This document shows, one piece after another, positions 27,715 to 40,105 of a DNA stretch of 64,000 bases. The position numbers and the translations under genes were made by a program. This stretch comes from Phaseolus vulgaris. Its lineage: Eukaryota > Streptophyta > Magnoliopsida > Fabales > Fabaceae. Every line of letters begins with the position of its first letter. The stretch's first letter is position 1. Under the pieces are notes generated by a model. The model worked only from the letters and a program-made list of their open reading frames with translations. It did no database searches and had not been told where the DNA came from. The stretch is from positions 35,604,773-35,668,772 of the forward strand of contig NC_023756.2 in assembly GCF_000499845.2 (NCBI RefSeq). The letters run 5' to 3'.

Positions 27715-30596
27715 GCACTTGTATTATCACACAGCAGAGGTATATGGTTAAGTAAGATACCAAAATCATTCAATTGCTGTCTTAGCCATATGGTTTGAGC
27801 ACAGCAACTCCCTGCTGCAATGTATTCTGCTTCAGTAGTGGAGAGAGCTACACAAGCCTGCTTTTTGCATTACCATGAGATCAAGCTTGATCCTAGCAAA
27901 TGACAGATTCCACTTGTGCTCTTCCTATCAATTTTGCAACCTGCAAAATCTGAATCAGAATATCCAGTTAGGCTTAATGAAATATTACCTGGATACCACA
28001 AGCCAACTTCTTTAGTTCCTTGCAAATACTTCAAAATCTTTTTGACAGCATTGTAGTGTGATTCTTTAGGAGCAGATTAAAACCTTGCACACATGCACAC
28101 TGCAAACATTATATCTGCCCTGCTGGCAGTGAGATACAGTAGTGATCCTATGAGTCATTTGTATTTGGTTTCATCAACAGAAATTCCAGCTTCATCATGA
28201 TCCAAATGACAGCTTGTTGAGAAGGGTGTGCTGATTGGTTTACACTTGTCCATTTCAAATTTCTTCAGCAGATCCTTGCAATACTTAGCTTGACTTAAGA
28301 AAATGCCATCCTTGAGTTGTTTGACCTGCAAGCCTAGAAAATAGTTCAACTCACCCATCATTGACATTTCAAACTCACTCTTCATGACTTTCACGAAAGC
28401 TTCACACAATTCTCCATTGTTTGATCCAAAAATGATATCATCCACATATACTTGTACTAGAATTGAGTCATCTCCTTTCTTCTTAATGAACAAGGTCTTA
28501 TCTGATGTGCCTCTGTCATAGCCTTGTGAGGTGAGAAAATCACTTAGCCTCTCATACCATTGCCTAGGAGCTTGCTTGAGTTCATAGAGAGCCTTTTGGA
28601 TTTTGAACACATATTCTGGATGTTGATGGTCTTCAAAACCTGGTGGTTGTGAAACAAATACCTCTTCATTTATATAACCATTTAGAAAGGCACTCTTCAC
28701 ATCCATTTGAAATAGCTTGAACCCTTTGATGCAGGAGAAGGCAAGCAGCAATCTAACATCTTCTAACCGAGCCACTGGTGCATATGTCTCATCATAGTCT
28801 ATTCCTTCTTCTTGATTGTACCCTTTAGCTACTAGCCTAGCCTTGTTTCTGGTGATCACTCCATGCTCATCCATCTTGTTTCTAAATACCCATTTTGTCC
28901 CAATTATATTCATTTCAGGTATTCTAGGTACAAGAGTCCAGACCTCATTAAGAGCAAATTGATTCAGTTCCTCTTGCATAGCTAAAATCCAGTTGCTGTC
29001 CTTGAGAGCTTCGTTCAGATTCTTGGGTTCAACTTGAGATACAAAGGCCATTGCTTCATAGAAATTGTTCAAGGATTTTCTAGTTGACACTCCTTTCTCA
29101 ATGTTCCCAATGACATTATCAAGGGTTAAGTCTCTTGGGGTTTTCCACTCTTTTGGCAAACTTGCAGCTGCAGTAGATTCTTGTATAGCATGTGTATCAG
29201 CAGTATCAAAATGAATCGATTCATTTTGATTTAAAACAGATTTAAATTCATTACTGTCAAGGTCATCAGCAGCAGTTTTAGATATGCTATGACCAGTTTC
29301 ATCAAAAACAACATGCATTGATTCTTCTACTATAAGCAACCTTTTATTGAAGACTCTATATGCATGACCATTCAAAGCATAACCAATGTGCACACCTTCA
29401 TCAGATTTAGCATCAAACTTACCAAGATTTTCTTTGCCATTATTCAATACAAAACATTTACACCCAAATACCCTAAGGTGGCTCACACTAGGTTTTCTGC
29501 CCTTATACAATTCATATGGGGTTTTCTTAAGAATAGGTCTTATTAAGGTCCTATTTAACACATAAGCTGCAGTATAAACTGCATCAGCCCAAAAATACTT
29601 AGGAAGCTTAGATTCATTTAACATAGTTCTAGCTAGTTCCTCTAATGATCTATTTTTCCTTTCAACTACACCATTTTGTTGGGGTGTGCTAGGAGCTGAA
29701 AAGGTATGTGCTATCCCATGCTTCTCACAGAACCTCTCAAACTTACCATTTTGAAACTCTCCCCCATGATCACTTCGAATTGATTTTATGCAGCAACCAT
29801 TTTCATTTTGCAGAATTTTTGCTAATCTCTTAAAGGCAGTGTAAGCATCATGTTTATGTGCAAGAAATAGAGTCCATGTAAATCTAGAGTAATCATCCAC
29901 AACAACTAAAGCATACAAATTTGCAGCCAAGCTAGCAACTCTAGATGGACCAAATAAGTCCATATGTAACACATCCAATGGATTTTTTGTGGAGACAATA
30001 TCCTTTAACTTGAAAGAGGATTTGATTTGTTTACCTTTCACACAAGCATCACAAAGCCTGTTGTCCTGAAATTTAATGTTAGGTAAACTAGAAACTAAAT
30101 CTTTAGATTTCAATTTATTCAAGTGATTTGTGTGTATGTGAGCTAACCTCCTGTGCCACAGCCAAGACTCATCACTTCTGGACAGCAAACACTCACTTGA
30201 AGAGTTAGTTTCCATGATATTCAGCAGATATATGTTATTCACTCTCTTACCAGTAAACAGTACCTTACTAGATGAATTACTTAAGATTGTGCAGCCTTTT
30301 GACCCAAAATTCACTTTGTATCCTTTGTCACAAAGCTGACTTATACTGAGAAGACTATGCTTGAGTCCTTCTACATAGAGCACATTCTCAATGGTTGTTG
30401 AATTCCCTGTTCCAACAGTTCCTCTGCCCAAAATCCTCCCTCGGTTATTATCACCATAGGTTACATGTCCTTCTGCTTTGAGCTTCAAGCTAGTAAACTT
30501 TGTAAGATCTCCAGTCATATGCTTGGAACAACCACTGTCCAAGTACCACTGATTTTTCTTGCTGCCAATCTGCAAAACAGAATAAAAATGATACAA
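27715..30596 (-). pseudogene. Sirevirus pol: protease, integrase, RT, most of RNase H
   Basis: Open from 30596 to the TGA near 28155. Protease-like start QWYLDSGCSKHMTGD; integrase zinc region WHRRLAHIHTNHL...CDACVKGKQ; core residues in HMDLFGPSR, IRSDHGGEF and GVVERKNRS; RT with KARLVAKGYNQEEGID, FQMDVKSAFLNG and catalytic YVDDIIFGS near 28440. Past 28155 the frame goes on as the RNase H connection (SLLYLTASRADIM, VALSTTEAEYIAAGS) but carries a TGA, a TAA and another TAA, so the product would end before RNase H. Small element copy 2 splits it at DNTSA (27715). Order protease-IN-RT-RH is typical of Ty1/copia. Confidence 0.92.
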
Positions 30597-30608
30597 ATGG
30601 TACCCTTT

Positions 30609-31891
30609 TCAGTATAGGGTCCAGCACAGATTAAACCTTCTCTTTGGTAGCCATTTTGCTAAGTTCTTAGGCACAAGATGCTTTCTAGCAATACAAGACC
30701 TAGAGGTATGACCAGATTTCATGCAGTAAAAACAGGTTACATGAGATGCCTTTTTGGCACTGTTAAAAGCTGAAAAAACTGATTTTGCTGGAACAAAAAA
30801 ACTTGAAAGCTTTTTGACATTGGTTACATTTCCAGGGGTATAACCAAGACCATTCTTATTAAAAACAACATTCTGTGATCCAAGGAGAGACTCAAGGTTT
30901 TCTCTTCCCTTGGTGAAATTGGAAAGGGTTTTCAGCAAATACTCCACTTGTTTTTCCAATTTTTTGCAGTTTTCACAGGTTTTAATAGAGGCATGCAAGC
31001 ATGTTAGTTCAAGGCTTACCAAGTCTGTTTTGGCCTTATGCAATTCTTCCTCAAGTGTTTTTACCTTAGGTGCAAGCACATTATTTACCTTTTGTAGCTT
31101 ATTGCATATTACAGCTAGCCTATTTGCTTCATCATGTGTTTCCTTGAAAGCAGCAAGCAAATCATCATAGTTATCAGAATCAGCAGAAAAATTACTTATT
31201 GAATCAGACCTTGACTCCTCATCCTTCATCATGAAGCACAGATTATTTTCCTCATTCTCAGTTGAAGAGCTGCTGGTTGAAGATACTTCATTTTCTTCCC
31301 ATGAAATGTAAGCTCTTCTTCCTTTGTTCCTTTCAATTCTCTTGCTGACAGATTTGTCCTTTGCTTGATTGTCTGGACAATCTGTTTTGATGTGCCCTGT
31401 TTTGCCACAGCCAAAGCAAGTATACTTAGAGGAATTTGAATCATTGGGTTTAGGATACCTTCTTTTCTGATGGTTCCTATTTCTGCTTTTCTTCAGGAAT
31501 TTGCTGAATCTTTTTGTAAGAAGACTGATTGTTTCATCATCTTCAGCATCTTCTTTTTCCTCCTTGATCTCATTCAGTTCAGTTGCTTTCAGTGCAAGAC
31601 CTTTGGGTTTTCTCTTTGTTGTTTCCTGCTCTTTGAGTCTCTTGAGCTCTAGCTCATGCTCCATCAGCTTTCCAAACAGTGCAGCAGTTCCCAACTTTGA
31701 CAGATCACGGCTTTCAAATATGGCAGTCACCTTTGGTTGCCAGCTTCTGTCGAGGCACTTCAATATCTTTATGTTGAGTTCCTCTCTATCAAATTCTTTT
31801 CCCAAACCAGTGAGGTGATTCACAACATGGGTGAACCTTTTCTGCACATAAGCAATGCTCTCCTCGGGTTGCATTCTGAACAGTTCATATT
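30609..31891 (-). pseudogene. Sirevirus gag, C-terminal two thirds
   Basis: Nucleocapsid part of Gag. It contains the end of a UBN2-type gag core (RFTHVVNHLTGLG, ILKCLDRSWQPKVTAI), an acidic/serine stretch, a coiled coil (VKTLEEELHKAKTDL) and two CX2CX4HX4C zinc knuckles, CFGCGKTGHIKTDC and CFYCMKSGHTSRSC. Two knuckles are typical of Sireviruses. The stop at 30609 is 12 bases before the nominal start of pol, in a different frame. The N-terminal third is at 45567-45966, cut off by Tat C with the duplication ATATT. Confidence 0.9.
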
Positions 31892-34693
31892 TGTACCGTC
31901 CCGTATCCGGGCGTTGACAAAGTCAAGGTCAAAGTCAACATCTGGACTCAAAGTCAACATAAGGCGTCGCCTAGGTGAAGAAACGCCAAGTGCCAGCGTC
32001 GCCAAGAGGAAGCGTCGCCAAGGCAGGGCGTCGCCTAGGTGAAGGCGTCGCCCAACCAGGGCGTCGCCAAGATTAAATATCACTAAGATAAGGCGATCAC
32101 AGTGTGGTTCCCCGATACCCATGGGTAGGAAAGATCATGGAGGGAGCAACGCCGTGGGAAGGCCTCAAATCCCGATAATCCGGGGAAGTAATAAAGAGAA
32201 GAGAAAGGTGGCTTCAAGGCCATAGTAATAGCACCAGTGTAGGGCAGCCTGACTCGTGAAGTACCCCTGCCGCCCCAGAGACGCCTTTGGGACAGATACG
32301 ACTCAAGAGGAGGGTCACGCCCAGGGTAGCCGGGTGCAGGGTACGAGAGGAAGGCAGATACGCTCTCAAAGTGAGTGACTAGATGATTGGGGGCATGAGT
32401 TGGCACCCAAAAAGTCACCCCTTGCGCAGTAGCACTCCCAAGCAGGAGGGCTCACACGAAGAAACGCCCCCAGATGGGGTCATGGCGCTGTGAGGCCCTC
32501 CACGTGTATAGCAGCCAGGTCAGAATAGAAACACCATTTAGTCAGGTACCAGGTAATTAAAGTCATTTAATACAGTTTCTGCTTCAAGCGTTTAAGGTAC
32601 TATAAAGGCTCCCAAGCGTTTCAACGTCTTAAATGCGCTACGTTTTCTAATTAGACGCGTTAATTAAGTGCGTTACGTTTTATGATTAAAAGCGCTTTAA
32701 GGCGCTTTAAATGCTTGGGTAGTTTAAATAGCGCCGAGAATGTTGGGAACGGGGTTCGTGTTGGGTCTATTAGTGTCTAAGTTCAAGAGGGGAGGAGTGA
32801 ATTGAGCTTATAAAATTTTCGCAAGAACACACAATTTTTCAGTATTCCAGAGGCAAAAAGAACAGATTGTTTTTACATGAAACAGATTGATTCTTCAGAG
32901 CAGTCTTGGCACAATTTGAATTTGTTCAGTGTAAAATTGTGATCAACAGAGAATTATAACAAAATCAGATCAACTTAATATTGTGAGGATGAAGGATACA
33001 GTTATGCTTAGAAATCAAGCAAAGTTACTCAACACAAGGTTTTGAGAGGAATGATCCTTTCTCAGGTTTTAATGAATGGACAGTTTGTTCACAAATCACT
33101 TAAACCATTTTATACAGCAGCCTTGTTTATGATCAGAGAACTTTAACAAATCAGGAAGAACAGTTTTCACTTAAACCCAGAATTAACAGATTCAATTTCA
33201 AAAGAACAGATTTAGTTCTTGACAGAATTAAACAAGAAACCAGAAATGAGTGCAGGGATGAGAAGACAAGGCACACAAGTTTTTATACTGGTTCACTCAT
33301 ACAGAGCTACATCCAGTCACACCTTACCCCAAGGTGGAATTCACTAAAAACAGTACCAATCACTTACAAACACAGCAGTTCTTGAACACTACAAGAACAA
33401 CACACACAATGCTGAAAAAAAAACCTTATTTCAGCACACCTTGCACTCCAAGAAACCCTATCAAGGAGTGACTAACACTTACACCTTTACAAAACAGAAT
33501 AAAGGAAAGATTACACCTGAAAGGAAGATGCAAGAACTCAAAACCAGTAGTTCAATTTGCTGCAGAACTGCACCAGCACCTTCACCAAGATCAAAGGTTT
33601 CCTAGAACAAGCACACTTGAAAAACTCTTTGGAAAACCTTTCAAAAATCTTTCAATCCTTCTTCTCACATGGAAAATGTTTGATCTCTGTCAAAAACGTA
33701 ATTGCTCAGCACTCCTTCATGTGAGAGAGACTTTTCTTTATATAGAAAACAGTTTCTAACTTCTTTTCAAAAAACAGTTGAAAAGCAGTTATGAAAACAA
33801 CAGATTCATTTTTGAACTTAACAGATTTCTTTTGTGAAAACCGCCAACTCAGCTAACTGAAATAACTGTCTGAGTTGTACCTTTGGTGCCCTAACTAACT
33901 TGTGAAAAACCTTTCAACTCACCAAAGAATAAACCTGTTCTTTCTCAGTGAAACAGATTAAAATATAGCACACAGGCCAGCTCAGCTTTAACTGAAATAA
34001 CTGTCTAAGCTTTACCTGTGGTGCCCTAACTGAATTTTAGAAAAGCCTTTTAACAGAGAAGAAATAAACAGATTCTTTCTCCATAAAACAGATTTATTTG
34101 TGTGCTGTTTTAAAACTGTTAAAAACATTTCAAAAAGCTTTTCAAAAACCATTTAACCACATCATGTGCTTGATCTAGACTTGGTTAGGCATCTATGATG
34201 GGTTATACAGCAAAAGGCAATCATACACACTTACAAGCCTAATTACAGATGAATCTAAAAACCTATTACAATCTTAGAAGCACTCTAGCCATTTTCTTCA
34301 TCAAACACATAACAAGCCTTGGTAGGCAAGAAGCTTCCTCCAGCTTCAACAGTTCGAACTTTTGGCAAATTTTCCAGAAACACTCTAGTTGCTTACTCGA
34401 GCCTTGAGGTTACGCACAAGGGACTATGGAGAGATTTTTGCTAGAATGAGAAAATATACACTAGACACAGTTTCCTTTTTACCACCTTCAGAGTGCCATA
34501 CGCGGTGCTCCGATACGGAGGTGCATAGTTTTTGGTGTTTCTTGCTGGCTGACTTGAGCGTCGGAGTGCAAACGGCCGCTAGGGCGCCCTTTTGTCCTTC
34601 TTTGCAGGAATCCACAGGTGATCAGTGGGAAGGAGTCCCTAGCAGACGGTCGAGGTCGCGCACGAAGACGTCCCAGGTCAACCGGACGGAACA
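31892..34693 (+). repeat. 5' LTR of Tat C, split by a solo LTR
   Basis: TGTACCGTCCCG start, GACGGAACA end. Without the insert (32759-34351 plus one GTTCG) it is about 1.2 kb and aligns with 44340-45561. It is rich in the near-palindrome GGCGTCGCC (31975-32065). TATAAAG at 32601. Confidence 0.9.
32759..34351 (-). mobile_element. Solo LTR of a Sirevirus-like copia
   Basis: 1593 bases, TGTTGGGTCTATTAG to CAGCTTCAACA on the plus strand, flanked by GTTCG (32754-32758 and 34352-34356). The 3' LTR of Tat C has the empty site at about 45224. It is alignable with, but clearly diverged from, the LTRs of the resident Sirevirus, so it is a sister family. No internal sequence remains, as expected after LTR-LTR recombination. 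Confidence 0.9.
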
Positions 34694-34695
34694 TT

Positions 34696-34710
34696 TGGCG
34701 CCCAACGTGG
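34696..34710 (+). promoter_or_regulatory. Primer-binding site of Tat C, cut short
   Basis: TGGCGCCCAACGTGG is the first 15 bases of the tRNA-Lys-type site with one mismatch (C to A). It then runs straight into protease coding sequence (TCATTTCGG). The breakpoint has GTGG on both parental sides. Confidence 0.75.
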
Positions 34711-37700
34711 TCATTTCGGTTGTCACAGCTGGGAGAAAGGTGCACAGAGTTCTTGTCGACCAGGGAAGTTCAGCAGACGTCATGTTCTGGTCGACATTCA
34801 ATAAGTTGCGGTTATCCCCCGACCTTTTGAGGCCCTACACAGGGTGCCTGTATGGGTTTGCGGACAACCAGGTGGAAGTCCGAGGCTACCTGGAGTTGAG
34901 GACTACGTTCACGGACGGAGAGGCCTCGCGTACCGAAAGCATCCGGTACTTGGTCGTGAACGCCAGCTCCGCTTACAACATCTTGTTGGGGAGGCCGGCG
35001 TTGAGCCGGTTGAACGCAGTAGCCTCCACACGCCATATGAAGATGAAGCTGCTGGACCTCAGTGGCAAGGTGATAGTCATCAAGTCAGATCAGGAGGAGG
35101 CAAGGAAATGCTATGAGAACAGCCTGAAAATGAAGAGAGGCGTGTTCATGGTGTATGAGCGTCCGCCGCGTGCGGACACGACGATGATTGAGGCGACGCC
35201 CGCTGCGTCGACGCCTAACGAAGCCGTACCCGCGAGGGCGACGCCAGAAACAAATGCACCCATGGAGGAAGGCCCTGGCGACGCGGTGCCCGTGGAAGAG
35301 GCGGCGCCCGTCGAGGATGATAGTAGGGAACAACCGGCGGCTAACGCCGTGGAGAGGGAGATTGGCGGCAAAACGTTTAAGTTAGGAAGTTTGCTGAGCC
35401 CAGAAGAACAGGAAGGGGTGGCAGAAGTGATTTCGCGCCACCAGGATGCTTTCGCATGGTCCGCCTCGGATATGCCCGGCATCGACCCCGATTTCCTGTG
35501 CCATCACCTCAGCATGGACGCCACGGTCCGCCCCGTGCGCCAAAGAAGGAGAAAGTTTAACGAAGAGAGACAGCAGGTGGTAAAGGATGAAACGCAGAAG
35601 CTGTTGAGTGCTGGCCACATCAGGGAGATTCAATACCCCGAGTGGCTGGCCAACGTCGTCTTGGTGAAAAAGGCGAATGGGAAGTGGAGGATGTGCGTGG
35701 ACTTCACGGACTTGAATAAGGCATGCCCGAAGGACTCGTACCCACTGCCTAGCATCGACGCGTTGGTGGATAGTGCATCCGGCAGCAAGGTGCTGAGCTT
35801 CCTGGACGCATTCTCAGGGTACAACCAGATCAAGATGCACCCGAGAGATGAGAGTAAAACTGCATTCATGACTGAGACTTGCAGTTACTGTTATAAGGTG
35901 ATGCCTTTCGGGCTGAAGAACGCAGGCGCCACATACCAAAGGTTAATGGACAAGGTCTTGGCGCCCATGCTAGGGAGGAATGTGTACGCCTATGTAGATG
36001 ACATGGTGGTGGCGTCGCCGGATAGGGCACAGCACATGGCAGACCTGGAGGAGTTGTTCGTCACCATATCCAAGTACCGCCTCAAGTTAAACCCTGAGAA
36101 GTGTGTCTTCGGGGTAGAGGCCGGTAAGTTCTTGGGTTTTATGCTCACAGAGAGGGGGATAGAAGCGAACCCCGACAATGCGCAGCGATTATCGCCATGC
36201 AAAGCCCGACATCGGTAAAGGAAGTGCAGCAGCTGACAGGGCGGATGGCCACACTCTCAAGGTTTGTTTCCGCCGGGGGAGAGAAGGGGCACCCATATTT
36301 CCAGTGCCTCAAGAGAAATAGTCGCTTTGCATGGACTGACGAATGCGAAGTGGCTTTCATTAAGTTAAAGGAGTACCTGGCGACGCCACCGGTCCTCTGC
36401 AAACTGGTAACAGGCGTGCCCCTCCGGCTATATTTTACGGTAACGGAGCGGGCTATCAGCTCTGTGTTAGTCTAGGAGCAGGACCAGAGTCAAAAGCCCA
36501 TCTATTTCGTGAGCAAGGCATTACAAGGCGCTGAGACGAGATACCAGGCGCTAGAGAAGGCAGCGTTAGCAGTGGTGTTTTCAGCCAGAGGCTCCGTCAT
36601 TACTTCCACAACTTTACGGTGGTAGTGATGACAAACCTCCCTATACAGAAGGTGCTGCAGAAGCCTGACGTGGCGGGAAGAATGGTACGCTGGGCGGTGG
36701 AGCTGTCAGAATTCGACATTCAGTATGAGCCTAGAGGATCCATCAAAGGGCAAGTGTACGCAGATTTTATAGCGGAACTCTCTCCCGGAGGTGAGCAAGA
36801 GGTGGAAGTGGGCTCGCAGTGGCTGCTCTCGGTTGATGGCTCTTCCAACCAACAAGGGAGTGGTGCGGGAATAGTCTTGGAGGGACCCAACCAACAAGGG
36901 AGGGAGCTCTGCGCTTCGCCTTCAAGGCAAGTAATAATCAGGCGGAATACGAAGCCCTGATAGCAGGAATGCTCCTGGCCAAGGAGATGGGCGCGCAGAA
37001 CCTCTTGGTGAAAAGCGATTCCCAGCTGATTACGGGGCAGGTGTCGGGTGAGTTCCAGGCGAAGGACCCACAGATGGCGGCGTATCTAAGATACGTCCAA
37101 CTATTGAAGGGAGCATTTAACGCTCTTGAGCTGATACATGTCCCAAGGGAGCAGAATGCCAGAGCCGACCTGCTTGCCAAGCTAGCCAGCTCAGGCAAGG
37201 GGGGTAGGCAGAGGACAGTGATCCAAGAGACGCTCAAAGCTCCGCGTAAATTCGTGGAAGATAATAGGGTGGATGTCCTCCAGATCTGTACATCAAGAGA
37301 GAGTCCAAGGAATCATCTCTCTCTGACCCAAGATACCCTAAAGACGCCCCGCATCAGCACGTACGCGGATATGCCTGAAGAAGGAAGGCAAATGCAGGTA
37401 TGTGTCCTAGCCGATGGAGACACCTGGATGACGCCATACAAACGGTACCTGGCGGATGGGGCTCTCCCAGTGGAGCCGGAAGAGGGTAAGAAGGTCAAAA
37501 GAAATGCTGCAAGATATACTCTGGTGGATGGAGTGTTGTTCAGGCACGGGTTCACTCACCCTATCCTAACATGTGTAAGTGGCGACGAGTGTACCAGGAT
37601 AATGGCGGAGCTCCACGAAGGCATTTGCGGGAGCCACGTAGGGGGAAGGTCCTTAGCCTCCAAGGTGATACACGCAGGGTTCTTCTGGCCAACAGTAAAA

Positions 37701-38639
37701 GAGGACTGCGCGCGACACGCCCAGCGCTGCAGGCAATGCCAAAAGCACGCTGACTGGCACAAGGCGCCGCCAGAAGAACTGCGATCCATATACAGCCCGT
37801 GGCCTTTTCATACATGGGGAATCGACATCCTGGGCCCATTCCCACTGGCGATAAGGCAGATGAAGTATTTGATCGTTGCCATCGAGTATTTCACCAAGTG
37901 GATAGAGGCAGAGCCCGTGGCACAGATTACTGCGCACAAGGTACAGCACTTTGTGTGGAAGAACATTGTGTGCCGCTTTGGCGTACCTAGGCGCTTGATA
38001 TCCGATAACGGGACCCAGTTTGCCAGTCAGCAGTTGAGAAATTTGTGCGCTGAGATAGGTATCAAGCAAGTGTTCGCGTCAGTTGAACACCCCCAGACCA
38101 ACGGGCAAGTGGAGTCAGCAAACAGAGTTTTGCTGAGGGGGTTAAAGAGAAGGTTAGAGAAGGCCAAAGGGGCGTGGGCGAAGGAAGTTCCAAGGATCGT
38201 ATGGGCATACCACACCACGCCCCAATCTTCTACCATGGAGACGCCTTTCAGTTTGGTGTACGGGTCGGACGCGATGATCCCGGTAGAAATACACGAAAGC
38301 TCACCACGTTTTCAAAACTTTGTGGTGGAGGAATCCAACGAAGAAAGGCGGGTAAACCTAGATCTACTAGACGAAGCCAGAATAAAAGCTGAAGCGGTGA
38401 AGAGAAGAGTAGAGCGGCAATATAGCTCTAAGGTAAAGCCGCGACAGTTTCAGATTGGGGACCTAGTTATGAGGAAAGCCCACCCATACGAGCTGGAGAA
38501 TAAGCTGTCTCCCAAGTGGACCGGACCCTTCAGAGTTACCGAGGCTAAGGGCAACGGTTCGTACAGCCTAGAGACCTTGGAAGGAGGTCCCATCCCGCGC
38601 AGTTGGAATGCAGCCAACCTGAAGTTTTATTTTAGTTGA
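34711..38639 (+). pseudogene. Tat C pol: protease, RT, RNase H, integrase, with lesions
   Basis: Protease with VLVDQGSSADVMFW (about 34755) and NILLGRP. RT with KKANGKWRMCVDFTDLNKACPKD and the catalytic YVDDMVVAS near 35993. RNase H with LLSVDGSSN (36825), AEYEAL, KSDSQLITG and RADLLAKL. Integrase with HEGICGSHVGG...CRQCQKH, then GIDILGPF, ISDNGTQF and GQVESANR for D, D, E, and a C-terminal SPKWTGPFRV motif before the stop at 38637. Lesions: frameshifts near 36180, 36590 and 36900 and a TAG at 36474. An open frame from 34389 in the LTR reads across the PBS into protease. Gag is deleted. Integrase (36969-38639) remains one open block of 556 codons. Confidence 0.9.
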
Positions 38640-39338
38640 CTTATGTAAAGCAGCTATGTAACAGTCTTGTTAAAGGGGACGCTTTTTTTCCCTTTCCGGG
38701 GTTTTTTAATGAGGTCACCCAAATAAAAGAAAAAAAAAAAAAAACAAGTTTAAGAAAAAACCGTGCCTTGGTTCTCAGTCTTTATCTTTCTCCGTTTGAA
38801 GTAGCGTGAGGCGTCGCTAGTAAAAGGGGCGTCGCCAAGAAAAAAGGCGTCGCCAAGAAGATAGGCGTCGCCAAGAAAGAAGGCGTCGCCAAGAAAGAAG
38901 GCGTCGCCAAGAAGAAAGGCGTCGCCAAGAAGAAAGGTGTCGCCTGAGTGCAGGCGCCGCTAAGAAACATGACGGAGGAAAAGCGCACAATATATGAGAC
39001 GTATGCAAAGTAAAGCGGCGTTACAAAAACCAAGTATGGTATAGTAAAGTTGATGTTACAAGCAGTGTTCGATACAAATGGGAGTAATGCGAATAGGGCA
39101 AACATTACAACTCATACAAAAACACAAACGAACAACTTTTCAATGGCCATCGGTGTCAGCACGGGAAGAAGACGAAGCCCCGCTCTCAGTCCGCAGAGCT
39201 CAGGTAAGTCGTGTCCTCCGCTCTTGGTTTATTTTCGAACCTGCACCAAGGAAGATGAACGTGTCAGAGACACCATGAAGCAAAACACACCCAGATAGAG
39301 AACAATAAAGGCGGAAGTTCCTAGGGCAGTGACTCATA
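38640..39338 (+). repeat. Spacer with 18-bp minisatellite after Tat C pol
   Basis: Untranslated. An A-rich run at 38727-38760 is followed at about 38809-38967 by eight or nine tandem units of GGCGTCGCCAAGAARAAA (18 bases). The core GGCGTCGCC also recurs in this element's LTR. 38968-39338 holds nothing recognisable apart from the intron side of aORF3. Confidence 0.75.
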
Positions 39339-39339
39339 C

Positions 39340-40105
39340 CTATATACTTTTCGAGAGTTCCAGCGTTGAACTCCAAACTGATCAAGGTGGCGGAGTCAAA
39401 ACCTCCCGCCTCAGCAAGAATCCGGCAAACCACCTGGTCATTTGGGGCCAGCTTCTTGAAGGGTTTGGATTTGAGGGCCCTCGTCTCCCTCACCCAGTAC
39501 AGTGGAAAACCATCCAGGGCGGAGGGAACGAGGTCAGAGCAGCTGATCTTGAAGAGCCAGCCTTTCCACCCAGTGAATGAGTTTTGGAAGGGGGTCAGGA
39601 GAACTCTGCCAGGAACGTTACTGAGAGTTACCCAGAGGTTGTTCCTTTGCCTCTTCACCTCAAAGAAGTGAAGAGAGATGTCGACCGAGGGTGCACAACC
39701 CAGAAACCCGAAAAGGATGTCAAAGGCCTTGACAAAAGCCTAGCTGTTGGGATATAACTGGGCCGGAGCGGCATTGATCTCCGTCAGCAGTTCCTTCTCA
39801 AACCTGGAGAAGGGCAGGCGCACGCCGATGGTTTTGAAAACCACCTGATAGAAGTAAAAGAAGGGGACCCCGTCGTTGGCTCGTTCGTCTCCACACACTG
39901 GCTCCCCTAGAGTGCAAGGGAGCACAACAATGTCGTCGTCGTGCCTCCTCGCGAAGGCACGGTGATTATAGGAGCATGAATCCCCTTTGTGTTCCCTTAT
40001 GGCCCTGGTGGAGAGTAAGCATGAGCATTCGTCAAGAAGCTCGCTCGAAGCCCAAGCATACAGGTCCTTGGGGTTGACCCTTGGGGGAGTAGCACGAGAA
40101 GACAT
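39340..40105 (-). pseudogene. Antisense ORF copy 3 (aORF3), exon 1 only
   Basis: ATG at 40105: SSRATPPRVNPKDLYAWASS, then PF04195-like blocks (FSRFEKELLTEINAAPAQL, DISLHFFEVKRQ, DGFPLYWVRE) to a donor TATAG|GTATGAG at 39339. A TAG near 39740 replaces a conserved Trp (SWAF). No second exon follows, only the minisatellite, so this is an orphan exon. It is a diverged relative of aORF4 in the same element. Confidence 0.75.

Noticed and set aside
31501..31818. Plus-strand open frames over Sirevirus and copia gag (also 49507-50222 and 61538-61759)
   Set aside because: They are opposite-strand shadows of the Lys/Glu/Ser-rich gag genes, with Ser/Leu/Phe-rich products and no motifs.
33387..33398. CACTACAAGAAC, considered as a CACTA transposon terminus
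   Set aside because: It lies inside a Sirevirus-type solo LTR and the related LTR reads ACCTACAAGAAC at the same place, so it is ordinary LTR sequence.
38809..38967. Regular 18-bp repeats, considered as a CRISPR-like array
   Set aside because: Units are contiguous with no unique spacers, in plant retrotransposon DNA. It is a minisatellite.
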